Shown: one piece after another, positions 1 through 8,464 of the stretch
How positions within the stretch are numbered: position 1 is the first letter of the stretch
Layout of the letters: every line of letters begins with the position of its first letter
Program-made: the position numbers and the translations under genes
Notes under the pieces: model-generated
What the model saw: only the letters and a program-made list of their open reading frames with translations
What the model was told of the DNA's origin: nothing
Database searches by the model: none
Assembly: GCA_947253945.1 (NCBI GenBank)
Contig: CAMYAY010000003.1
Span: 1 to 64,000, forward strand
From: an uncultured Candidatus Saccharibacteria bacterium
GTDB taxonomy: Bacteria; Patescibacteriota; Saccharimonadia; Saccharimonadales; Saccharimonadaceae
Length of the DNA stretch: 64,000 nt
Direction of reading: 5' to 3'

Positions 1-1090
1 AGTCTCGGCTGTGACGGGGCAGGGCGTTGATCAGTTGCTCGACGCGGTGCTATTGGTGGCCGACATGGAAGAATTGAAGGCTGACTACAATGTTGAGGCC
101 GAGGGCTTGGTGATTGAGTCCAACCTTGAGAAGGGGCGCGGCGCCGTGGTGCGCATGCTGATTGAGAACGGCACGCTGAACAAGGGCGACTTTATCGTGG
201 CAGGTAGCGCTTGGGGCAAGGTTCGCACTATGGAAGACTGGCGTGGTAAGGACCTGAAGGCTGCTGGGCCATCTACGCCGGTGACCGTGACCGGATTCCG
301 TGAAGTGCCGCCGTTTGGCAAGCGCATTGAAGAGGTGAAGAACGAGCGCGAGGCGAAGGCTTTGGCTGCCAAGCACTACAATGAGCAGATTCAGTCCACC
401 GCGGACGCCAACATCACCAGCACGGACTTACTACGCATGATGAATCGCGAAACCGAGCAGCAAGTGGCCAACTTTGTGGTGAAGGCTGACGTGCAGGGCT
501 CACTGACTTCTGTAATCGACTCCCTGAAGTTGCTTGAAACCGACGAAGTGGCGGTAAAGATTATCGCTAGCGGCGTGGGCGACATCACTGAGGGCGACAT
601 TAGCGCCGCCATGAGTGCCAACGCTACCGTGTTTGGCTTCAATGTCAATTTACCGGGGGTGGTGCGCCAGTTGGCTAACCGCGCCCACGTGCCGGTGCAG
701 CTATACAAGATTATTTATGAGCTGATTGATAACGCCAAGGATATCATGAGCGACCTCTTGCCGGATGCGGTGACTGAGGAAGCAGTGGGCGAACTGGAGG
801 TGAAGGGCATCTTCCGCACCACCAAGGACCAAGTGATTACCGGCGGCCTGATTACCGACGGCAAGCTGCTGCCAGATGTGGAAGTCCGTATTTGGCGCGG
901 CAAGGGTAAGAAGGCTGAGCAAATCGGTACGGCGCATGTTGACAGCATTCAAAAGGAGAAGTCCGAGATTAAGGAAGGTCACGCCGGCGAAATGTGCGGC
1001 GTCAGCCTTGCCACCAAAGAGCGGCTGGAACTCGCCTTGGGCGACCGCCTCGAGATGTTCCGCGTTGTCTGCCAAAAGCGACACTTGTAA
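1..1090 (+). CDS. infB: Translation initiation factor IF-2, C-terminal part (5' truncated by window)
   Basis: This is the 3' end of the GTPase that brings initiator fMet-tRNA to the 30S subunit. The frame is open from base 2 and ends at TAA 1088-1090, giving about 362 residues. The visible start reads VSAVTGQGVDQLLDAVLL, the typical junction after the G domain. It is followed by the EF-Tu-like domain II, domain III (ADVQGSLTSVIDSLKLL) and the C-terminal fMet-tRNA-binding domain IV (VTGGLITDGKLLPDVEVRIWRG). The GTPase P-loop lies upstream of the window. A hairpin terminator follows. Identification is secure; only the N-terminus is unseen. Confidence 0.96.
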   Translation, partial: VSAVTGQGVDQLLDAVLLVADMEELKADYNVEAEGLVIESNLEKGRGAVVRMLIENGTLNKGDFIVAGSAWGKVRTMEDWRGKDLKAAGPSTPVTVTGFREVPPFGKRIEEVKNEREAKALAAKHYNEQIQSTADANITSTDLLRMMNRETEQQVANFVVKADVQGSLTSVIDSLKLLETDEVAVKIIASGVGDITEGDISAAMSANATVFGFNVNLPGVVRQLANRAHVPVQLYKIIYELIDNAKDIMSDLLPDAVTEEAVGELEVKGIFRTTKDQVITGGLITDGKLLPDVEVRIWRGKGKKAEQIGTAHVDSIQKEKSEIKEGHAGEMCGVSLATKERLELALGDRLEMFRVVCQKRHL

Positions 1091-1111
1091 AGCTCTCGGC
1101 ACTGCTTACTA

Positions 1112-1140
1112 AAACCCCACCTTTGTAGGTGGGGTTTATT
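1112..1140. terminator. Bidirectional intrinsic terminator
   Basis: The stem AAACCCCACCT / AGGTGGGGTTT has a 4-nt loop and T- and A-rich flanks. It lies between infB (plus) and the convergent minus-strand gene ending at 1161, so it can serve both. Confidence 0.85.
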
Positions 1141-1160
1141 GGCTATAGATTAAAGATAAG

Positions 1161-1595
1161 CTAGTGATTGGCCTTACCCGAGTCATCGGTCAGTAACGCC
1201 TGCTTTAAATCTTTCATTGAGTTGTAGGACGGAACTGCCGGATCTCTGGCGATTTTATTAGCTTCATCAATTGCCGCCAGTGTAGTGGTGTTCGGGGTTA
1301 GAAACTCGCGCACGAGCGCTAGGCCTTCGGCGCCGCAGCGGCCTTCGATTTTATTGATGATGGGGTTAAACTCGGCGCGGTTTAGTAGGTCTAACGGAGT
1401 GTGACTCGTGATGGCGTACTCGCGCGCATCGCAGATACCAGAGATGAGCTCCCAGTCGACAAAGTCGCAGCCCCAGAGGTTGCGCAGTTCAGCTGTGATG
1501 TTACCTACGGCTACCAAGGTGTCTAAATTGTCCGGTTGCGCCAACAGTAGCGTCAAAAGGTTAATCGCCACGCGCGCTTTTGCTAAGTCGTTCAT
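1161..1595 (-). CDS. Hypothetical protein, 144 aa
   Basis: I do not recognise this protein. It is soluble and probably all-helical, with no signal peptide or membrane segment (begins MNDLAKARVAINLLTLLLAQ, ends LTDDSGKANH). On the minus strand a TACAAT -10 box (607-602) stands 6 nt before the ATG, so the mRNA is probably leaderless, as for many genes here. It is convergent with infB and divergent from the surface-protein gene at 1719. Confidence 0.7.
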   Translation of the reverse strand: MNDLAKARVAINLLTLLLAQPDNLDTLVAVGNITAELRNLWGCDFVDWELISGICDAREYAITSHTPLDLLNRAEFNPIINKIEGRCGAEGLALVREFLTPNTTTLAAIDEANKIARDPAVPSYNSMKDLKQALLTDDSGKANH

Positions 1596-1644
1596 ATTAT
1601 GATTGTATCACCGTAGCCAGCCATTTGACAAAAGCGGAATATTA

Positions 1645-1673
1645 TTGACAAATATCACTAATTGTGGTAGACT
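1645..1673 (+). promoter_or_regulatory. Promoter for 1719 gene
   Basis: TTGACA at 1645-1650, a 17-nt spacer and TAGACT at 1668-1673. It lies upstream of a leader with the ribosome site AAGGAG (1703-1708) and ATG at 1719. Confidence 0.7.
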
Positions 1674-1718
1674 ATAAGCATAGTTCTCAAGAGGAGACTG
1701 ATAAGGAGAAGATGATTT

Positions 1719-4262
1719 ATGCGAAGTAACAATAGTTATGCGATCCGCAATCGGGCGACGGCCTACACGCTGAATAAGCGTCGGGTGATGAATAAGATGC
1801 TCGAGAGCGGTGCTTACTTACTTGACATGGACGAGACTGGCCATGTCTATGCTCACCGCGGCGAATACAGCGGTAATTTCGATAAAAAGCATGATGATTT
1901 GGGCGAGATTAAATTCAGTCCAGAGCAAGTGCGCGCCGGTCGTCGCCAGATGGCTGCTGGTAAGGTAGCGGTGGCGGCTGAAAGCGGTCGCTATCAGGTG
2001 CCGGAACTCAAGCCGGTTAAATTAGAAAAGAAGCCAGTGGTGAAGCCAGCTAAGGCTGAGCGCCACAGCTTGATGCCAGAATTGAAAGTGCCAGAGCTAA
2101 AGTTGGCTGACGAGACAGTCAAGCCAGTTGAAATGCCGGAGGCTATGAAGCGCGCCATTGCGAACGACGAAAAAGCCGAGAGCAAGAAAGTTGAGGCCAA
2201 GCCAGCCGACAAGGCTGAAGCTAAGCAGCCAAAGCACGCCAAGGCAGAGGATGCGGCTTCATTTGACGAGCTGCGCAAGATGAACAGCGAAGATTTTTAT
2301 AATTACATCAATAATTTGATTGCGCGCTATAACAATGAGCATACTGAAGGTCAGCCAGTCAGCGCCAAGCACGCTGTTGAGAATGTTGCGCCAGCTAACG
2401 CTAAGCACGCCAAGCTAGAGCAGTCAGAGGCCAACGACAAGCTAGCTGACAAGCGCGAGGCCGATAAGAAGGAAGCACAAGACTTGCTTGACAACTTATC
2501 ACGCCGCAACGCCAAGGCGACCGAGGAAGCACAAGCTTTTGCTAAGGCTGACACCGACGCCGCTAAGGTGGTTGAACCTCGAGAAAGTCTTGAGGACGAG
2601 ATGGATAAGATATCCGACAATGCCGACAAGGCCATGAGCGCCGACGAATACGATGATGAAGAAAAGCCACGTGAGCACAAGTTCTTGAACTTCTGGCGCA
2701 AGGCGTGGAACAACATCCGCGACCGCTTTAGCTGGAAGAAGAAGGCAGCAGAGGCTGAAAGCGAAGACGACAAGCCAACTGAACTACTTACCAACGGCGG
2801 TAACGGCAATAAGGGTGATGACGGCGAAGCTGCCACGAGCGACCCAGAAAAGCCAAAGCGTCGCTGGGCGTACAAGCTAGCCGTCGGCGCGTTAGCTGCG
2901 ATTACCACCCTTGGCATTTGTGTAGGTATTAAGAGCTGTAGCGATAACCGTGGCAATCAGCCAACCGTTGAAACGACTGTTAATTGGGATAACAACACCA
3001 AGGGTGAGACTGAACTAGACAAGAAGACTGAGGCGAAGGAGCGCAAGGCGAAGCAAGAGAAGGCGAAGGCCGATAAGAAGGCTGAGACTAAGGCTGAAAC
3101 TAAGACCGACGCCAAGGCCAACATCGCCAACACTGAATCTAGTGCCAACACGGACAATAAATTTATTGACCGCGCCGCCAAGGAAATGGGCCTGAGCAGC
3201 GAGAAGGTGCAACAGCTAGCTAGCTACTATGGTATTAGTCCAAGCGAGCTCGGCACTTCAGCTGGTGAAGCTAAGATGCGTGACCAGATGTCGAATGGTC
3301 TTAACCTAAACGAGCAGATGCAGGCTAACGGCGACGTCAACGCCTTCCGCGATGAATACATTTTTGTCACCTACAACAACCCGATGGTGCGCGCTCAGAT
3401 TGCAGCTGCGCTTGATGAAGATCCAACCCCAGATGCCGGCCTTGACGGCATGGAAGACGGTTCTGTCTTAATGAACCAAAAGTTGAACCAGTACAACGCC
3501 GCGCCGACCGCCCACCAAGACTTTGCCCGCGTTCGCGATTACATCCGCAACGCCAACGTCACGGTGCGCCCAGCCGTCGCCCAGCGCGCTTACTCTGTCT
3601 TCTACAACGGTCAGATGTATATTGGTAATCCAACCGAAAACGATGGTGGCACCAACCAGTGGATTTACCGCATGGATAACGGCAGCACTCAGGTGGAAAT
3701 TAAGAACCTTTGCGCTCAGTTGAACGTGCCAGACGTTGCTCCAGCACCAGCACCAAAGGTTTACGAATATGTGGTGCATCACGACAATCCAACACCAAAG
3801 CCAACCCCAGAACCAACCCCAACTCCAACACCGGAGCCAACACCGGAGCCAACACCAGAGCCAACGCCAGTTCCAACACCGGAACCGACGCCGACTCCAA
3901 CCCCAGAGCCAACTCCAACTCCTACTCCAACCCCAACACCAAAGTTGGAGCCAAAGAAGCCAGAGGAGAGCTCGTTGCTCAAGGGTAATAATCAGACAGC
4001 GATGCGCCCACCAGTGGTAGACACTCCACCGAAGTACGTACCTTACACGCCAAGCAAGCCAGAGGCACCAAAGCCAGTGGAGAACAGTAAGCCAGTTGAC
4101 CCAGAAGAAGATCCACACAAGTGGGATAACCACTATGTTGATCCACGGGGCAACATCAAGCCAATTGAGAATCACGGCGACAAGTTCGTGCCAGCTCCAA
4201 CCGACGACCATGGCAACATTGGTTCGTATCAAGAGGAGCGCCCAGACGACACCGCTCGTTAA
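1719..4262 (+). CDS. Single-pass membrane protein with Ala/Lys-rich cytoplasmic half and PTPEPT stalk, 847 aa
   Basis: The function is unknown. Residues 1-380 are charged and rich in Ala, Lys and Glu, with no signal peptide. One membrane helix follows (about 384-404, WAYKLAVGALAAITTLGICV). After a charged segment comes an unrecognised domain (about 480-650), then a Pro/Thr-rich stretch of PTPEPT units (about 689-742) and a Pro-rich tail. The topology suggests a cytoplasmic N-terminal half and a stalk-like outer half. The gene has a consensus promoter and a Shine-Dalgarno site. It is followed after 20 nt by the DUF11 protein at 4283, so the two probably form an operon for a cell-surface structure. 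No LPXTG-like tail is seen. Confidence 0.85.
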   Translation: MRSNNSYAIRNRATAYTLNKRRVMNKMLESGAYLLDMDETGHVYAHRGEYSGNFDKKHDDLGEIKFSPEQVRAGRRQMAAGKVAVAAESGRYQVPELKPVKLEKKPVVKPAKAERHSLMPELKVPELKLADETVKPVEMPEAMKRAIANDEKAESKKVEAKPADKAEAKQPKHAKAEDAASFDELRKMNSEDFYNYINNLIARYNNEHTEGQPVSAKHAVENVAPANAKHAKLEQSEANDKLADKREADKKEAQDLLDNLSRRNAKATEEAQAFAKADTDAAKVVEPRESLEDEMDKISDNADKAMSADEYDDEEKPREHKFLNFWRKAWNNIRDRFSWKKKAAEAESEDDKPTELLTNGGNGNKGDDGEAATSDPEKPKRRWAYKLAVGALAAITTLGICVGIKSCSDNRGNQPTVETTVNWDNNTKGETELDKKTEAKERKAKQEKAKADKKAETKAETKTDAKANIANTESSANTDNKFIDRAAKEMGLSSEKVQQLASYYGISPSELGTSAGEAKMRDQMSNGLNLNEQMQANGDVNAFRDEYIFVTYNNPMVRAQIAAALDEDPTPDAGLDGMEDGSVLMNQKLNQYNAAPTAHQDFARVRDYIRNANVTVRPAVAQRAYSVFYNGQMYIGNPTENDGGTNQWIYRMDNGSTQVEIKNLCAQLNVPDVAPAPAPKVYEYVVHHDNPTPKPTPEPTPTPTPEPTPEPTPEPTPVPTPEPTPTPTPEPTPTPTPTPTPKLEPKKPEESSLLKGNNQTAMRPPVVDTPPKYVPYTPSKPEAPKPVENSKPVDPEEDPHKWDNHYVDPRGNIKPIENHGDKFVPAPTDDHGNIGSYQEERPDDTAR
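3784..3945 (+). repeat. PTPEPT-encoding low-complexity repeat
   Basis: Imperfect CCAACACCGGAG / CCAACTCCA hexamers and dodecamers encode alternating Pro-Thr-Pro-Glu stalk sequence in the 1719 gene. Related runs occur in 4283 (5390-5445). Such repeats can change length by recombination or slippage. Confidence 0.8.
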
Positions 4263-4282
4263 ATTAAGGAAGGAGAGAGAAG

Positions 4283-6031
4283 ATGAAAATTAATTTTCAA
4301 CAACTCTGGCGCAGCGTACCAAAGCGTACCGCCGCTGCCGGACTAGTGCTCGCCCTCGTCATGACGCCAGTTATACTTGGCGCATGGGGTGGCAAGCGCC
4401 CAACTTACACCATTCAACATCCAGCTGACCACGTCACGTTCAACTCCATCACCGACAATCCAAACCACGGTGACGAGCGCAATTTCTTCAGCGTACGCGA
4501 CACCGACAGCAAGGAATGGGACAAGGCAAACAAGAACGGCTGGACCGACACCATGGAGCTGAAGGCCGGCCACACTTACGAGGCACAAATTTATGTGCAC
4601 AACAACGCAGCAGCTAACCTTAACCTTGTTGCGAAAAATGTGCGCGTACACACCAACCTACCAGTGAAGGAAAGCACTTACGGCCATCAGTTCGAAGTCA
4701 ATGCCTTCCTCTGGAGCGACAACGCTAAGCCAAACGAGATTTGGGACAATATTGTGCTCAAGTCGGACCGCGAGTTCCACGTCAAGGTGGTAGCGCAGAA
4801 GTACTTTAACAACGCCCGCCCAGAAAACAGCACCAAGGGCTTCGACCTCGGGCCGGAGTTGACCGGCTCGACCGGCCGCGGCACCGGCGCGTTGCTTGGC
4901 TTCAACCAAATGGATGGCAACATCCCAGGTTGTTTCCACTACGATGGCTATGTTTCCATCAAATTCCAACCAGTGTTCCGCGTAGTGCCAGCGCCAAAGT
5001 TTGACCTTGAGAAGCAGGTGAATCGCACCAGCGTCAAAGCAGGCGATACCTTGGACTACACCTTAACATTCCATAACACCGGTAACACCAATTTGCACAA
5101 CGTCACCGTAACCGATAAGTTGCCAGCTGGCGTCAAGCTAGTGGCCGGCAGCCTGAAGGCTGACGCCAAGTTTACCGGCGACCTTGAACAGGGCATGAAG
5201 TTTGCTGAGGTGAAGGCTGGTCAAAACGTGACCGTCAACTTCAGTGTCACCACTGATGAAGCTAAGTTGCAGTGCGGCAAGAATGAAGTGGTAAACACCG
5301 CCAGCGCCGCGAGCGACGAGGTGAAGCACGAATTCCAGCGCTTCCTTGGCAACAATACGACCAAGACGACCGTGGAGAAGACTTGCGCCCCAACACCGAC
5401 TCCAACGCCAACGCCAACTCCAGAGCCAACTCCAGAGCCAAAGCAAGGGTTTGACCTTGAGAAGCAAGTGAACAAGACGGTTGCTCAGGCTGGCGATAGC
5501 CTCAATTACACCTTGACCTTCCACAACACTGGTGAGACCACACTTCACAACGTAGTGTTGACTGATAAGTTGCCAGCTGGTACCAAGCTTGTCAAGGACA
5601 GCTTAAAATCTGCCACCAAGTTCACCGGCGATCTTGAACAGGGCATCAAGCTTGCTGAGGTAAAGGCAGGTGAAAGCGTCAGCTTGAACTTCGCCGTCAC
5701 TACTGAAGCCAGCGCGCTCCAGTGTGGTAAGAACGACGTGGTGAATGCAGCCATTGCCACTACCGATGAGGTGAAGCACGAGTCATTGAACTTGCTCGGC
5801 AACAATGTGGTAAAGACGGTAGTGAATCGGGTTTGCGCTCCAGTGCCAAATCCAGTGGTTCCAACTCCAGTTAAGCCAACACCAAAGCCAGTGAAGAAGC
5901 CGGCTCCAGCACCAGCGAAGCCAGCGCCACGTGAGATTGCTAAGACTGGTGCAACCGACGCCTTGAGCGCCACTGCCATGCTGACCATCTTAGGCGCCAT
6001 GGTTACTGCCTACATCCGCAGTCGCCACTAA
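4283..6031 (+). CDS. DUF11 two-repeat surface protein with sortase-type IAKTG tail, 582 aa
   Basis: This is a secreted, probably cell-wall-attached protein. A signal/membrane helix sits at residues 13-32 (AAGLVLALVMTPVILGAWG). An unrecognised beta-rich region of about 200 residues follows. Two DUF11-type repeats then occur at about 240-370 and 389-522, each with YTLTFHNTG and DKLPAG motifs, separated by a PTPTPEPT linker. The C-terminus has IAKTG near residue 551, a hydrophobic stretch and the basic end YIRSRH, which is the layout of a sortase sorting signal (class E sortases are known to use LAXTG). Ribosome site AAGGAGAG is at 4270-4277. It lies 20 nt behind 1719. It is the best substrate candidate in this window for the sortase at 18894. 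Confidence 0.85.
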   Translation: MKINFQQLWRSVPKRTAAAGLVLALVMTPVILGAWGGKRPTYTIQHPADHVTFNSITDNPNHGDERNFFSVRDTDSKEWDKANKNGWTDTMELKAGHTYEAQIYVHNNAAANLNLVAKNVRVHTNLPVKESTYGHQFEVNAFLWSDNAKPNEIWDNIVLKSDREFHVKVVAQKYFNNARPENSTKGFDLGPELTGSTGRGTGALLGFNQMDGNIPGCFHYDGYVSIKFQPVFRVVPAPKFDLEKQVNRTSVKAGDTLDYTLTFHNTGNTNLHNVTVTDKLPAGVKLVAGSLKADAKFTGDLEQGMKFAEVKAGQNVTVNFSVTTDEAKLQCGKNEVVNTASAASDEVKHEFQRFLGNNTTKTTVEKTCAPTPTPTPTPTPEPTPEPKQGFDLEKQVNKTVAQAGDSLNYTLTFHNTGETTLHNVVLTDKLPAGTKLVKDSLKSATKFTGDLEQGIKLAEVKAGESVSLNFAVTTEASALQCGKNDVVNAAIATTDEVKHESLNLLGNNVVKTVVNRVCAPVPNPVVPTPVKPTPKPVKKPAPAPAKPAPREIAKTGATDALSATAMLTILGAMVTAYIRSRH

Positions 6032-6124
6032 TAGCTAGCAATTAGTGTTAATTAGCTGCAAGGCTAGCGATAAAACTATAGACTAGCGATAAGCTGGCCA
6101 CAAAACAATAATCCTATCAGTCTC

Positions 6125-6150
6125 ACACCCCGCTTCGGCGGGGTGTTTTG
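6125..6150 (+). terminator. Intrinsic terminator
   Basis: ACACCCCGC-TTCG-GCGGGGTGT followed by TTT. It closes the 1719-4283 operon. The remaining non-coding bases up to 6334 hold the promoter of the next gene and nothing else that I recognise. Confidence 0.9.
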
Positions 6151-6258
6151 ATGTTTCGGGGTGTGGGCGACGGCCGGGGATTGCGGTGGCGGGGCGATGC
6201 TATTTTTAAGCCGTTATTGGTGGTGTAGGGTATCTCTGCGGCTTTGCGCGCGAAAAGT

Positions 6259-6288
6259 TTGGTGAATTGATTACGCCTATGTTATAAT
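6259..6288 (+). promoter_or_regulatory. Surface-family promoter cassette (copy for 6335)
   Basis: TTGGTG, an 18-nt spacer and TATAAT, then GCAGGTATC around the expected transcription start. Close copies precede 14097, 17129, 44162, 45396, 49326 and 62939. Confidence 0.8.
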
Positions 6289-6334
6289 GCAGGTATCCAG
6301 TAAAAAGAGTGTAAAAATGGAGGACAAAAACAAC

Positions 6335-8404
6335 ATGAATATATTAAGACTTAACAGCTGCGGGGGGGGTAGACTTTTAAGATATTTTCCCCACATTGTC
6401 AAGTGTGAGAGCAAAATAGCCATTCCGGCGCCTCTGGCGCCAACAGCCAACCATAACTTTGCAGCACTTGCCGTATTTAGCCTGCTCACGTTGGCTGTCG
6501 CGCCGTTTATTTTGACGACACCAGTCTACGCTAATGACAGCAATACTATAGATATAGCAGTTGACTCAGATGCCACTATGGAACGTAGTGGCGATTTATA
6601 TAAGGCGACTGCTAGTGTTGCTGTTAACACTGGTAAGCCTTATGGTTTCAGCCTTACCATGCAAGCCGCTAACTCTAATTTAATAAATGTTGTTGACCCA
6701 ACGCACAAAATTTCTGCGCCTCAGTCTGTGGCGCCAACGGCTTTAAATGCTAATCAGTGGGGCTACGCTCTAGATAAATCAGCTACCACCTTTAGCGCCG
6801 TCCCAGCTGGTGCCCAAGCCACCCCAGCCGTGGTGGCTGACGTCACCAAGGCTAAGCCAGCAGGCTGTACTAATCCAGCGAACTGCACTAAGTCCGTTAC
6901 TTTTGCGGCTAACGTCGACCCAGCGAAATTAGCCAGTGGTAGCTATAGCACTGCCATTACCTACACGGCTACCGCTAAGCCAAAACCAGCTCCAACCGTT
7001 GACCCAACTATCTGTAAATCAGGCGACCCACAGAACGATTGCCAAGTTGACCTCGACCCGAACATGATACCAGTTAAATACACTGGTAATACCACTCATG
7101 CGGAGTGGATTAGTCTAGCTAACCCAGAAGATAGCTCCAATCAGGGCAACTGGTATAATTACAATAACAAGCAATGGGCGAACGCCGTAACCGTGAAAGA
7201 CCCAAGCAAATACCAAGGCCAGACTAGGGTGGTAGACCAATCGGACATTCTCGGTTACTGGGTTTACATCCCACGCTATGCCTATGAAGTGATGCGGCGT
7301 GACGGTACAGATAAGCCAGTCTCAGCTCAAAACTTCTTAATTAGCTTTGAAAAAGCGTCCACTCCGAAGCGTCATCCAGCTGCCTGTGGCACGACCGGTA
7401 AAGATTACCGCACCCAGTGTGGCCTTGACCGTAGCTACATCAAGGGTCAGCCAAGCAACCAAGGTACTTGGGCGACCCATCCTGCCTTCACCTTTGGCAC
7501 TAAAGAGCTTAACGGCATCTGGTTTGCGAAGTTCGAGACGACAGGTGAAGCTAATCAGCCAACAGTACTACCAAATCAATACCATATTTCTGGTTGGACA
7601 GTCGGTATAAATAATAAAGTTGGCAGTTTCTACACTCTAGCCAAATCTCTAGGCGTTAATGATTCAAATAATGTTGGTGGCGACAGTATTTCTGCTACCC
7701 AGAATAGTCACCACTTAGCTAGGTTCAACTCCCACATGGCCAATAACAACGACTGGGGCGCTGCCACCTACCTATCTGCTAGCAAGTACGGTGCCGGCTA
7801 CAACGGCGTACAAATCAATAGCCAATCTGAAGGTTATGATATTAATTCTAGCAGTAGTGGTAATGATACTTATGGTACCACCGGATGCGGCCCATCGTCT
7901 AATAGTAATACCGGCACTTATAGTGACGGTGGTACTCTTGGCACTCAATCAGCCTGTAGCTCAAGCGACCCACAGCGTGCTTATAATGGCGCTACCGGTC
8001 AACTTGCTAGCACTACCAACAATCCAACCGGCATCTACGACATGTCTGGCGGTGGTTGGGAATACACTGCATCCAGCTACACTAGTGACTTAAACAATTC
8101 TAGCACCAACTACTTCAGCCAATCTGCCCACCCACCATATGTTAACAATTATAACTTCACTGATTTCAATTCTTGCACCTACCAAACCTGTGGTGGCCAA
8201 GCCCTCTATGAAACCAATAATGGTAGTCAATGGAATAATCAGGGAACTAGCTTCGTATATTCTTCGCTCCCGTGGTTCGAACGGGGTGGCGGCTACGGCC
8301 ATGGCTCGTATGCTGGGTTGTTCTATGCCAACTACGACAATGGCTACGCCTACAACTACAGCCTCGCGTTCCGCGTCGCACTCGCGCCGACGGCACAGAA
8401 TTAA
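6335..8404 (+). CDS. Phase-variable secreted surface protein, FGE/C-type-lectin-like C-terminus (phase ON, G8)
   Basis: This is a 689-residue protein of the window's eleven-member family. ATG 6335 (MNILRLNSCGGG) follows GGAGG at 6319-6323; an in-frame ATG at 6317 is less well placed. A G8 tract at 6362-6369 encodes part of the N-terminus and is in frame here. After a hydrophilic stretch comes the export helix (FSLLTLAVAPFILTTPVYA). Next are a beta-domain shared by all members (PYGFSLTMQA, NQWGYALDKS, VTFAANVDPAKLASG), a Pro-rich linker and the large C-terminal module (WVYIPRYAYEVMRRDG, GTWATHPAFTF, IWFAKFETTG, GIYDMSGGGWEYTA, WFERGG, AGLFYA, AFRVALAP). The last elements match the ends of formylglycine-generating-enzyme/C-type-lectin folds used as DGR targets. 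Ligand unknown; no membrane anchor is seen. Confidence 0.88.
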   Translation: MNILRLNSCGGGRLLRYFPHIVKCESKIAIPAPLAPTANHNFAALAVFSLLTLAVAPFILTTPVYANDSNTIDIAVDSDATMERSGDLYKATASVAVNTGKPYGFSLTMQAANSNLINVVDPTHKISAPQSVAPTALNANQWGYALDKSATTFSAVPAGAQATPAVVADVTKAKPAGCTNPANCTKSVTFAANVDPAKLASGSYSTAITYTATAKPKPAPTVDPTICKSGDPQNDCQVDLDPNMIPVKYTGNTTHAEWISLANPEDSSNQGNWYNYNNKQWANAVTVKDPSKYQGQTRVVDQSDILGYWVYIPRYAYEVMRRDGTDKPVSAQNFLISFEKASTPKRHPAACGTTGKDYRTQCGLDRSYIKGQPSNQGTWATHPAFTFGTKELNGIWFAKFETTGEANQPTVLPNQYHISGWTVGINNKVGSFYTLAKSLGVNDSNNVGGDSISATQNSHHLARFNSHMANNNDWGAATYLSASKYGAGYNGVQINSQSEGYDINSSSSGNDTYGTTGCGPSSNSNTGTYSDGGTLGTQSACSSSDPQRAYNGATGQLASTTNNPTGIYDMSGGGWEYTASSYTSDLNNSSTNYFSQSAHPPYVNNYNFTDFNSCTYQTCGGQALYETNNGSQWNNQGTSFVYSSLPWFERGGGYGHGSYAGLFYANYDNGYAYNYSLAFRVALAPTAQN
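6362..6369 (+). repeat. Poly-G tract G8, ON frame
   Basis: Eight G follow TGC of codon 9. The reading is GGG GGG GGT AGA CTT, which continues into the signal peptide. One G more would give TAG immediately, as seen in 36956. Confidence 0.95.
8288..8400 (+). other. Putative DGR-type variable region in 6335 gene
   Basis: It begins after WFERGG and ends with AFRVALAP. Over 21 aligned codons it differs from the 14097 copy by 11 substitutions, all at codon positions 1 or 2 and none at position 3. It is rich in TAC, AAC, GGC and GAC codons and ends in the shared GCG TTC CGC GTC block. Confidence 0.6.
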
Positions 8405-8464
8405 TCCTCCCTATTTTTCCTTCCAAAGTGCTATAATGTAAGCATAAACGAAAGCGAGAAGGGA

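Noticed and set aside
3468..4232. Long Trp/Leu-rich open frame on the minus strand
   Set aside because: It is the antisense of the PTPEPT repeats and flanks of 1719, where codon bias removes stops; there is no promoter or ribosome site.
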